Below, piece after piece: positions 7,973 to 15,596 of a stretch of DNA of 64,000 nt (positions are counted from its first letter, which is position 1; each line of letters starts with the position of its first letter). The stretch is from G963663315 sp965204925 (GTDB lineage Bacteria > Pseudomonadota > Gammaproteobacteria > Arenicellales > Poriferihabitantaceae). Location of the stretch: positions 372,001 to 436,000 of the forward strand of contig OZ242021.1 in NCBI GenBank assembly GCA_965204925.1, given 5' to 3'. The notes beneath the pieces are model-generated. The model saw only the letters and a list, made by a program, of their open reading frames with translations, searched no databases and was not told the origin of the DNA. A program made the position numbers and the translations under genes.

Positions 7973-9049
7973 ATGACCGAAAACAACGACCGCCCCCGGT
8001 TTATTCCGTTTCAGCACCAGGGACCGCACCGGGAACAGACCGGTACGCACACGATGTCCCCGAACAGGCACAACGGCGCATTCAAGGCAGAGGGAATCCT
8101 GACATTCATGGGTGCGCCCTATTGCCCTCCCGAGCGGGACAGGATTCGTGAAGCGGGCGCCGGGATCTGTTTCCTGGGAGCGCCCTGGGATCAGGGTACG
8201 ATAGTCAGGACCGGCACATCAAGCGGCCCCCGCGGAATACGCGAGGCCTCATCCCAGTATTTCCCTTATATGTTCGAGTATGACGTTGACCTGATGACAT
8301 TTTTCAATGTCGTGGATTGCGGAGACATCCCGATTGTCCCGGGCAACAATGCGCTGTCGCAACAATATATGGAAGATTATGTGACGGAATGCCTGGAAGG
8401 CGGCGCCAAGGTACTGCTGGTGGGAGGCGACCACTCCGTTCCCATTCCCGGAGCAAGAGCGCTGTCCCGATATTTGTCCAGGCATCGCCCGCAAGGGAAA
8501 ATGGGATACCTCCATGTCGATTGTCATCTGGATGCCGCCGTGGATTGGGCAGGAATTGAAATTACCAATGCCTCGGGACCGACGGAGACATTCAAACTGC
8601 CGAATGTGGACAGCAGGAACATGGCTCATATGGGTTCAAGGAACGGACTCAATCCAAAGGACTGGATGGATTTCTGGATTGACAACGATATGCCGATCAT
8701 ACCCATGTCCCGGGTAATCGAGGAGGGCATTGACAAATGTGGACGGCTTATCCTCGACCGGGCCTGGAACGGAACAGATGCCGTTTATCTGTCATGGGAC
8801 ACGGACTCCATAGACTGCAGCGCCATGCCGGGTACGAGTTGTCCAGAGTGTTACGGGATCAAGGCGCGTGAAGCGATCCAGTTCGCCAGAATTGCCGGCG
8901 AGTACGGCGTTGATGTAATCGAGCTGGCGGAGCTGTCCCCGATCTTTGACGTCAGCCAGATGAGCGCGAAGCTCGCCTGCATGCTGCTCTATCATTATCT
9001 TGGCAGCAGGGCGGCAACCCTGCGCTCGGAAAACGGGAATCCCCGATGA
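7973..9049 (+). CDS. Ureohydrolase, putative nickel-dependent guanidino-compound hydrolase, catalytic subunit
   Basis: Arginase/agmatinase superfamily, 358 residues from the ATG at 7973 (a TTG at 7967 overlaps the hypA stop). All six binuclear-metal ligands are present: His154 in GGDHS, Asp183/His185/Asp187 in DCHLD, and Asp276/Asp278 in SWDTDSID. The DCHLD and DCSAMPG loops differ from agmatinase (DAHxD, DPxxAPG), so the substrate is probably not agmatine. The long N-terminus (about 45 residues) also recalls the guanidine hydrolase group. Context: dedicated HypA/HypB before it, a metal-ligand-less paralogue after it, then an importer. This arrangement recalls guanidine hydrolase GdmH and, even more, the two-subunit nickel metformin hydrolase (MetCa/MetCb, MfmA/MfmB). 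Likely reaction: release of urea or a substituted urea plus an amine. The exact substrate cannot be read from sequence. Confidence 0.8.
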   Translation: MTENNDRPRFIPFQHQGPHREQTGTHTMSPNRHNGAFKAEGILTFMGAPYCPPERDRIREAGAGICFLGAPWDQGTIVRTGTSSGPRGIREASSQYFPYMFEYDVDLMTFFNVVDCGDIPIVPGNNALSQQYMEDYVTECLEGGAKVLLVGGDHSVPIPGARALSRYLSRHRPQGKMGYLHVDCHLDAAVDWAGIEITNASGPTETFKLPNVDSRNMAHMGSRNGLNPKDWMDFWIDNDMPIIPMSRVIEEGIDKCGRLILDRAWNGTDAVYLSWDTDSIDCSAMPGTSCPECYGIKAREAIQFARIAGEYGVDVIELAELSPIFDVSQMSAKLACMLLYHYLGSRAATLRSENGNPR

Positions 9050-9104
9050 CCGGCGCCGCTATACTGGCAGCTTATAAATAATTGAAATTGCAACAGGAAT
9101 ACCG

Positions 9105-10151
9105 ATGAACCCGGCAAAAGCATTCGCACACCTTTTTTCCCCGCTTGGCGGGGACGAATCCGGCAACTACCGTTCGCCCGGCCAAATTTCATTTCTGCGC
9201 TCGTCATTTGTGCCGGTCGACAGCGAGGAATTGAAAAATTCACAAGCGCAGTATGCCTTTGTCGGCGTACCGTTTGACGAAGGAAATGTAGGGAAGCCCG
9301 GGTCCGAAGATGGTCCCAGGGAATTTCGGGTCGCGTCACTGGATTACTTTCCGTACTGGTTCGAGTTCAACGTCGACCTGCATGGCTCTGCAATCGACAC
9401 CGGAGACGTCTCCATGCCGCGTGTAAGCCCGGAGGTGGCGCGCGGCAGAATCTACGATACGGTACTCCGGGTTTTGCATGCGGGCAAAACTCCTGTCGTT
9501 TGCGGCGGAGACCGCTCTGTTTCCATTGCCGCCGCCAAAGCGTTGTCGGATTATCTCGGAAAAGACAAAAAAATGGGATACATGCATCTGGGCGCACACC
9601 TGGACATGTCCGATTCCTGGGCAGGCGAGAGTCATGTCAGCGCCTGTACCATGGCTCGCATTACGGAACTTGAAAACCTGGAGATGGATCATGTCGCGCA
9701 TATGGGCGCGAGAAATTCCTTCAATCCGAAAGATCAAATTGATCTTGCCAAAGCCCGGGGACTGCGGTTTTACCCAATGTTCGAAATTCTCGACAAGGGT
9801 GTCGATAAAGTGACCGAAGAAGCGGTTGAACGGGTATGGGGCGGAACCGACGGCCAATATCTGAGCTTTAACTTCAACGTAATGGACTCATCCGCAGCTC
9901 CGGGAGTGACCGCTACAGAACCGGGCGGCCTCGAATCCAGGGAGATCATGCGGGTCGCGTCACAGATCAGCGCGCGCGGCGGAGTCAGCGTGATTGACGT
10001 AACGGAATTATGCCCGATGTTCGATGTCAGTGGCTCTACATCCAGAATGGCAGTGTGTGTGGTTTTGCGTATCATGGCCGGGATTGCGTATAAGCATGGA
10101 CACACTCTTGATCCGTCACTACGTCGACCCGGCTGGAAATACGGGAACTGA
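9105..10151 (+). CDS. Ureohydrolase paralogue without metal site, putative non-catalytic partner subunit
   Basis: The 348-residue protein aligns with the gene before it over its whole length (for example AHMGARN, FNPKD, DGPREFR) but four of six metal ligands are replaced: Arg137 for His in GGDRS, Gly163 for the first Asp of DxHxD, and Asn256 and Asn258 for both Asp in SFNFNVMD. His165 and Asp167 remain. The frame is intact and codon use is like the neighbours, so it is a maintained pseudoenzyme rather than a dying gene. The expected role is a structural or regulatory subunit of a heteromer with the preceding product, as described for the inactive subunit of metformin hydrolase. Confidence 0.82.
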   Translation: MNPAKAFAHLFSPLGGDESGNYRSPGQISFLRSSFVPVDSEELKNSQAQYAFVGVPFDEGNVGKPGSEDGPREFRVASLDYFPYWFEFNVDLHGSAIDTGDVSMPRVSPEVARGRIYDTVLRVLHAGKTPVVCGGDRSVSIAAAKALSDYLGKDKKMGYMHLGAHLDMSDSWAGESHVSACTMARITELENLEMDHVAHMGARNSFNPKDQIDLAKARGLRFYPMFEILDKGVDKVTEEAVERVWGGTDGQYLSFNFNVMDSSAAPGVTATEPGGLESREIMRVASQISARGGVSVIDVTELCPMFDVSGSTSRMAVCVVLRIMAGIAYKHGHTLDPSLRRPGWKYGN

Positions 10152-10212
10152 GGCAATCCGCCCGTTCAATTCGTACACCTGATCCAAAACAGACAGAACG
10201 AGGTAAATACAA

Positions 10213-11319
10213 ATGGCAAACATGACGAAGAACTTCCACAGGGACCAATTTCCCGGATCCGTTACCAGAAGAGCGTTCCTCGGTTACACGGCCAGCGCCG
10301 CGGCTGCGACCCTGCTGGGGGCGCAAACAGCGGCCGCGGCGGATGAACTGAACATACTGGTATGGTGCGACCATGCGGACGACAAGCTGATCAAGCCCTT
10401 TGAGGCTGCGCACAATGTCAAAGTAAACGTAAAAACCTATGAAGGCACCGGCACGGCTTTATCCATTATCGGGCAATCTTCACCCGGAGACTGGGACGTT
10501 CTGGTCGTAGATGCACCCGATGTTCCGGTTGTCGCCCGCCAGGGAATCCTGGCGCCTCTTGATGACGGAGACTTCCCGTTGGGCGACCTGTTCTCTCCCC
10601 TGACTTCAGCTGACTTCAATTACGTCGACGGAGTACGCTACGCCGTACCGGAAAAATTTGGCTATTACGGTGTGGCATACAACAGGGAAAAGGTAAACCC
10701 TGCGGACATGCGCTCCGCCCAGGTTATGTGGAATGACGATTACAGGGGCAGGGTTGCCGTGTACGATTATTATTTTCCGACCATGCAGTTAATCGCCATC
10801 TCGATGGGAATCAAACCGGACAGGATCGGTCTGGATGACCTCCCGGCAATTCGCGATAAACTGCTTGCGATGAAACCGAATGTCAAGATTATCGGTGATA
10901 TAGTAGGCGTACAAAATGCGCTGGTAAGCGGTGATGTCGACCTGATATTGAACGGCGCCGAATTCGTGGTTTCCGGCTTGATGCCGACCATACCCGCACT
11001 GGACTGGACCATTTTTGATGAAGGGGGCCTGATGTGGATACAGGGTATCGGTATGTTTGAAAGTTCCTCCAACAAGGCGCTGGCACAAGAATTCATCCGC
11101 TACATATTAAGTCCTGACGGCCAAGGTCGTCTGGCGACTTCCGAATGTTTCTGGGCAATGCCGTCGAACAGAAACGCCGTACTGGATGATGACCAGAGAA
11201 AGATATTACGCTGGGACGAACAGCCCGATTTTCTGGGCAAATCTGTGCCCTCCACGATCAGCCGGCCTGATATCGACTCCGCAATGCTGGATATCTGGAC
11301 AGAATTTTTGCAAAGCTGA
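10213..11319 (+). CDS. ABC transporter periplasmic binding protein, spermidine/putrescine (PotD) type, Tat-exported
   Basis: A 368-residue type 2 solute-binding protein. The N-terminus carries a twin-arginine signal (TRRAFLGYTASAAAATLL) with a probable cleavage after AAAA near residue 46. The mature part has PotD/PotF features (ELNILVWCDHAD at its start, the WDVLVVDAPDV segment and a C-terminal binding-lobe helix). Its place right after the ureohydrolase pair suggests that it binds the guanidino substrate or a related cation rather than spermidine; this is inference. Confidence 0.88.
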   Translation: MANMTKNFHRDQFPGSVTRRAFLGYTASAAAATLLGAQTAAAADELNILVWCDHADDKLIKPFEAAHNVKVNVKTYEGTGTALSIIGQSSPGDWDVLVVDAPDVPVVARQGILAPLDDGDFPLGDLFSPLTSADFNYVDGVRYAVPEKFGYYGVAYNREKVNPADMRSAQVMWNDDYRGRVAVYDYYFPTMQLIAISMGIKPDRIGLDDLPAIRDKLLAMKPNVKIIGDIVGVQNALVSGDVDLILNGAEFVVSGLMPTIPALDWTIFDEGGLMWIQGIGMFESSSNKALAQEFIRYILSPDGQGRLATSECFWAMPSNRNAVLDDDQRKILRWDEQPDFLGKSVPSTISRPDIDSAMLDIWTEFLQS

Positions 11320-11461
11320 ACACCGCATACTAAAACCCGATTCACTGACGGATTTGCGAACCGGCCCGATTTTGCCCAGCTGTGGATTATCTCTCCGGAT
11401 AATCCGGGCCGACGCCTGACCGGGCCCGGCTGCCGGTCATGTCGACGGGTGCAAACAGGTG

Positions 11462-12322
11462 ATGGCAGTTCAACGTATGAGCGTGAAACGGGAATTGACA
11501 AAATGGGCCATTCAGCCTGCGGTGATCTTTACGCTTGTCTTTTTCTGTCTGCCGCTTTTAATCATGGTGGTAGTGAGTTTCTGGCAGAGAATTTACGGAA
11601 AGTTGCAGGCGGACTGGTCCGTCACAAATTACGTCAAGTTTCTTGGCACGGATTACCTGCTTGATTCACTGCAGAACTCACTGGAAGTGACGCTGGCCAC
11701 CACGCTTGCAAGTGTCTTGCTGGCTTACCCTCTGGCCTGGATTCTGGCGTACCGGATTCCACCGAAATGGCAGAAGATACTATTGATCCTGATCGTGTTG
11801 CCCTTCTGGACGGCTTATGTCGTGCGCTCATACAGTTGGCTGCTCGTGATCTCGGAAAAAGGCATCATCAATGTAACCCTGCTGTCGCTCGGTATCATCC
11901 AGGAGCCGCTGGAGCTTGCTTATCGCCGCGGCGCGACGATTCTCGGTTTTGTTCACTTTTTCACTATGCTGATGACCCTGACCATTTATGCGAATCTTGT
12001 TCAAATCAAATCATCGTATCAAAAGGCGGCCGCAGACCTCGGGGCAAACCGTTTCCAGGTGTTCGTATATGTCACCCTGCCCCTGAGTATCCCGGGCGTT
12101 GCAGTAGGCGCATTCATTACTTTTGTAATTGCAATCGGGGATTACATAACCCCCCAGATTCTGGGAGGCGGCACCGAGATGCTGGTGCCGCAAGCCATCA
12201 TGCTACAGGTATCCCGCGCAGCGAACTTTCCGATGGCGGCAGTGATGAGCCTGACTCTGATGGTGGTGGTCACCATTGTTTATTGGATAGTCCACAAACG
12301 TCTGAAAATGGACCGGATATAG
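11462..12322 (+). CDS. ABC transporter permease, PotB type
   Basis: About 286 residues with six predicted membrane segments, first at roughly 15-40 (AVIFTLVFFCLPLLIMVVVSFW). The EAA loop reads AAADLGANRFQVFVYVTLPLSIPG, the contact for the ATPase. A GTG three bases earlier is an alternative start. It precedes the second permease by 10 bases in a binding protein-permease-permease-ATPase operon. Confidence 0.9.
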   Translation: MAVQRMSVKRELTKWAIQPAVIFTLVFFCLPLLIMVVVSFWQRIYGKLQADWSVTNYVKFLGTDYLLDSLQNSLEVTLATTLASVLLAYPLAWILAYRIPPKWQKILLILIVLPFWTAYVVRSYSWLLVISEKGIINVTLLSLGIIQEPLELAYRRGATILGFVHFFTMLMTLTIYANLVQIKSSYQKAAADLGANRFQVFVYVTLPLSIPGVAVGAFITFVIAIGDYITPQILGGGTEMLVPQAIMLQVSRAANFPMAAVMSLTLMVVVTIVYWIVHKRLKMDRI

Positions 12323-12332
12323 GAGAAAGCAG

Positions 12333-13121
12333 GTGCTGAACCGGATCAGGCGTGCCCCGTCAGTCTTTTACTTGCTGCTCGCACTGCTGTTTATATATCT
12401 CCCCGTATTCGTGCTGGTGATGTTTTCATTCCAGGACGGGCTGTTGCCGGTATTCCCCTTTAATGGGCCCAGTTTCCAGTGGTATGAAAAAATGCTGGCT
12501 AACGAACGGCTGACAGAGTCTCTGTACAACTCGGCGCTGGTCGCGGTCCTGTCTTCGCTGGTAACCACAATTACGGGATTTCTGGCTGCCTACGGACTGG
12601 CCCGCCATCACTACCGCTTCGCAGCCGGCATCCGCTTCCTGTTAATGGCGCCGCTCATGGTCTCATACCTGATTATCGGGATCGGGTTGTTGATCACGTT
12701 GAATATTTTTGGCATATCCAAATCCCTGCTGGCTGTGGGACTTGGGCATGTGGTGATCAATTTGCCGCTCTGCTTTGCGATTATGTATTCCCAGTTTGGG
12801 GATCATCTGAAAAATATCGATTGTGCAGCGCGGGACCTGGGCGCCAGTGACCTGTCCACGATCACCCTGGTTATTGCGCCGATTATGAAACCGGCGCTTT
12901 TGGCATCGTTTTGTTTATCGGCAACGCTGTCCTGGGATGAATTCATCATCGCGTTTTTGTTGAGCCGGTTCGATGTTACGCTGCCGGTCATCATCTTTGA
13001 AATGTTGCGGGCCGGCTTAACCCCTGAGGTGAATGCGGCCGGGACCATGGTGTTTGCAATCTCGATGGCGCTGGTTGCCATCTCCGCAATTGTCATGTTC
13101 TTCAACACCAGGAATACATGA
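12333..13121 (+). CDS. ABC transporter permease, PotC type
   Basis: 262 residues, six membrane segments and an EAA loop (CAARDLGASDLSTITLVIAP) for coupling to the ATPase. The start is GTG at 12333 with AGGAG 7-11 bases upstream; no earlier in-frame start has a ribosome site. The stop overlaps the ATPase start by four bases (ATGA). Confidence 0.9.
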   Translation: MLNRIRRAPSVFYLLLALLFIYLPVFVLVMFSFQDGLLPVFPFNGPSFQWYEKMLANERLTESLYNSALVAVLSSLVTTITGFLAAYGLARHHYRFAAGIRFLLMAPLMVSYLIIGIGLLITLNIFGISKSLLAVGLGHVVINLPLCFAIMYSQFGDHLKNIDCAARDLGASDLSTITLVIAPIMKPALLASFCLSATLSWDEFIIAFLLSRFDVTLPVIIFEMLRAGLTPEVNAAGTMVFAISMALVAISAIVMFFNTRNT

Positions 13122-14212
13122 TAATGAGCGGTCCGCTCCTGGAACTGGATAACATCACGAAGAAATTCGGCAGGCTCACTGCCGTGGACAAGGTTAGCCT
13201 GAATATTGATCCCGGTGAATTCCTGGTTCTGCTCGGCCCTTCCGGCAGCGGGAAAACGACAATACTGTCCATGATCGGCGGATTTACTGTGCCGACCAGC
13301 GGAATGATTCGTATTCATGGAGAGGACATGACGAATGTACCACCGGCTGGCCGCCCCACAGTCACTGTGTTTCAGGATTATGCGCTGTTCCCGCATATGC
13401 GTGTTATTGAAAATGTCGCGTTTGGACTAAAAATGCGCAAACTCGACAGGCGGAAGAGACGTAAAAAAGCCGCAGAATCACTTGAACTGGTCGGTCTCGG
13501 CGATTTCAGTGACCGCGGCGTGGACCAGCTCTCGGGGGGGCAGCGTCAACGGGTCGCGTTGGCCCGGGCAATTGCAGTGGAGCCGTCTGTTCTTTTGCTG
13601 GACGAGCCGCTTGGGGCGCTGGACCTGAAAATCAGACAACAAATGCAGCAGGAGCTCGTGCGATTGCAAAAACGCCTCGGAGCAACTTTTGTCCATGTCA
13701 CCCACGACCAGGAAGAAGCGATGAGCGTTGCGGACAATATCGCCCTCGTCAATGGCGGGAAGATTGAGGACTACGGCCCCCCGGAACGGGTCTATCTGCG
13801 CCCTGCGACTTTGTTTACAGCCAAATTCATGGGAGAGAACAATACATTCGAGGGATTCGTTACCGCGATGGATGATTCCGGAATTTCCGTCAATTCCGAA
13901 ATTGGCAAATGTACTTTACCCGGCTGTGTCTCTATGCACAGTTCGACCCGTATCGGAGAGAAGGTGCACCTGTCCCTGAGGCCGGAGCAAATCAGGCTGG
14001 GCGACGGCAACCGGAGCAACCTGATCAATCTCGGTGAAGCCAGGGTTGAAGAGGTGATTTTCCAAGGTACGCACCGATTATGCCGGGTCGTATGTCAAGG
14101 CGAAAAAGAAGTGTGCATGTTGCTTCGTCTTCGCCTTGACGAGAAAGTGGAGGTGTATGACACGATTTATATCCATGCGAAACGTGATGATGTGATTTTG
14201 CTGGTCCGCTAG
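13118..14212 (+). CDS. ABC transporter ATP-binding protein, PotA type
   Basis: 364 residues. Walker A GPSGSGKTT, Q-loop FQDYALFPH, signature LSGGQRQRVALARA, Walker B LLLDEPLGALD and the switch His in VTHDQEEAM are all present. A C-terminal TOBE domain (about 280-364) is typical of polyamine and sulfate-type ATPases. ATG at 13124 is an equally good start. It energises the two permeases before it. Confidence 0.93.
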   Translation: MIMSGPLLELDNITKKFGRLTAVDKVSLNIDPGEFLVLLGPSGSGKTTILSMIGGFTVPTSGMIRIHGEDMTNVPPAGRPTVTVFQDYALFPHMRVIENVAFGLKMRKLDRRKRRKKAAESLELVGLGDFSDRGVDQLSGGQRQRVALARAIAVEPSVLLLDEPLGALDLKIRQQMQQELVRLQKRLGATFVHVTHDQEEAMSVADNIALVNGGKIEDYGPPERVYLRPATLFTAKFMGENNTFEGFVTAMDDSGISVNSEIGKCTLPGCVSMHSSTRIGEKVHLSLRPEQIRLGDGNRSNLINLGEARVEEVIFQGTHRLCRVVCQGEKEVCMLLRLRLDEKVEVYDTIYIHAKRDDVILLVR

Positions 14213-14218
14213 CATACG

Positions 14219-14998
14219 TTGACCCACAAGTCCATGACTGGAAAATCGATCAAAAAGCCGGGGCCGAAGGGACAGAAGCGGGCAGACCACCTGATGGAGG
14301 TGGCTATCGACCTGTTTTCTGAAAGAGGGTACAGCGCGGTAACGATACAGGATATCACGGAAAGAGCGGGTGTTGCACACTCGCTTGTCTATTACCATTT
14401 CAAAAACAAGGAGGAACTGTTCAACAAGGCGGTGAATAATCTGATAGACAAGCAGATTCGACAGTACCGGGCGAGCCTCCAGCAGCATTCGGACCCGGTC
14501 GAACTGATCGAAAAGTGGATCCGGTACAACATTGATCACTCGGCCGTTTTAATGAAGCTTGTCCGCATCATGTTCGACCGCTCCATCGCACAAAATGCTA
14601 CTCCGTTCGCCAGAGACGCCATACGACATTTTTATGATGAAGAGCACAGTATCCTGTCCAGGAATATAGCCCGCGGCGTCAAGCAAAAACAGTTCAGGCA
14701 AGTAGACCCGGACAGCGTGGCTTCGTTCATATCCACGCACATTGACGGTGTGTTTTACGGGGCATGCACACAGGAAAACTTCGACATCAGAACTGAAATG
14801 GAACGTATGAGAAACACGCTCCGGGAAATTCTGTGCGACCGCAGAAAACAATCGCCTGATCCGGGCATCCGGGATTGTCATACCGACACCGCGCCGGCTT
14901 CTGCGCCCGGACATCACTTGCGGCTGCCATGCGCTGACTGCCAGACTTTCGGGAAAGATATACTTCCTCCATCCCGAAGACTCCCTGACAAAGCCTGA
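14219..14998 (+). CDS. TetR-family transcriptional regulator
   Basis: N-terminal helix-turn-helix (about residues 20-65, with ATIDLFSERGY-type helix 1 and the recognition region AGVAHSLVYYHFKNKEELF) and a variable C-terminal ligand domain. The TTG at 14219 gives 259 residues; ATG at 14234 is a likely alternative. The last 45 residues (after about 215) are Pro/His/Cys-rich and unusual for the family. It lies seven bases after the ATPase, inside the cluster, and probably controls it through the palindrome at 6635-6648. Confidence 0.85.
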   Translation: MTHKSMTGKSIKKPGPKGQKRADHLMEVAIDLFSERGYSAVTIQDITERAGVAHSLVYYHFKNKEELFNKAVNNLIDKQIRQYRASLQQHSDPVELIEKWIRYNIDHSAVLMKLVRIMFDRSIAQNATPFARDAIRHFYDEEHSILSRNIARGVKQKQFRQVDPDSVASFISTHIDGVFYGACTQENFDIRTEMERMRNTLREILCDRRKQSPDPGIRDCHTDTAPASAPGHHLRLPCADCQTFGKDILPPSRRLPDKA

Positions 14999-15003
14999 TT
15001 TCG

Positions 15004-15447
15004 ATGAAAACGACCCATAAACTGACCCTCGAAGACGCTAATCTCATTATTGAGGCATGTCGTCAGAAAGCGCTGGAAATCGGTGTAGACATGGATATAG
15101 CGGTCACCGACGACGGCGGTCATCTCATTGCGTTTCAGCGCATGGACAATGCCAGGGTAACCAGTATCGAAATCTCGATCAATAAATCATTCACCGCAGC
15201 GGCGGCCCGAAAATCTACCCGGGATTACGGCAAGGTCAGCGCCCCGGGACAGCCCGTTTTCGGAATCAATACCAGCCATCAGGGTCGCTTCATGATCGTC
15301 GCGGGAGGACTGCCGATTTTCGTGGGAGGCGATATTGTGGGCGGAGTCGGATGTAGTTCAGGCACTCCGGACCAAGATGAAATCGTAGCCCGGGCAGGCA
15401 TGCACCGGTTCCTCGAATCAATCACTCCACCACCCCCGTCAGGATAA
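15004..15447 (+). CDS. GlcG/HbpS-like protein
   Basis: 147 residues of the GlcG/HbpS/PduO-C fold: LTLEDANLIIEACRQKALEIG, DIAVTDDGGHLIAFQRMD, and the glycine-rich PIFVGGDIVGGVGCSSGTPDQDE end. HbpS binds heme and senses oxidative stress in Streptomyces; many family members stand beside catabolic operons with no known activity. It is the last gene of block A, five bases after the TetR gene. A 24-base exact copy of part of this gene occurs at 28458-28481. Confidence 0.85.
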   Translation: MKTTHKLTLEDANLIIEACRQKALEIGVDMDIAVTDDGGHLIAFQRMDNARVTSIEISINKSFTAAAARKSTRDYGKVSAPGQPVFGINTSHQGRFMIVAGGLPIFVGGDIVGGVGCSSGTPDQDEIVARAGMHRFLESITPPPPSG

Positions 15448-15596
15448 GACCGGAGTCTGCCGGATTGCGGGGTACGACGGAACCCCCCCCCCCCTGTACT
15501 TGCTGAACGGCGTGCCCGGTACGGGCGCAACCTGTTTTCAGATGCGGTTCAATGTAAAATGGGTCGTTGTGAATCGGGCTCGCGCTGGAAATAAAT

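Noticed and set aside
15481..15496. Run of C residues between the GlcG-like and chaperonin genes
   Set aside because: Could be a phase-variable tract, but it lies about 100 bases before the start with no clear promoter spacing; may also be a sequencing artefact.
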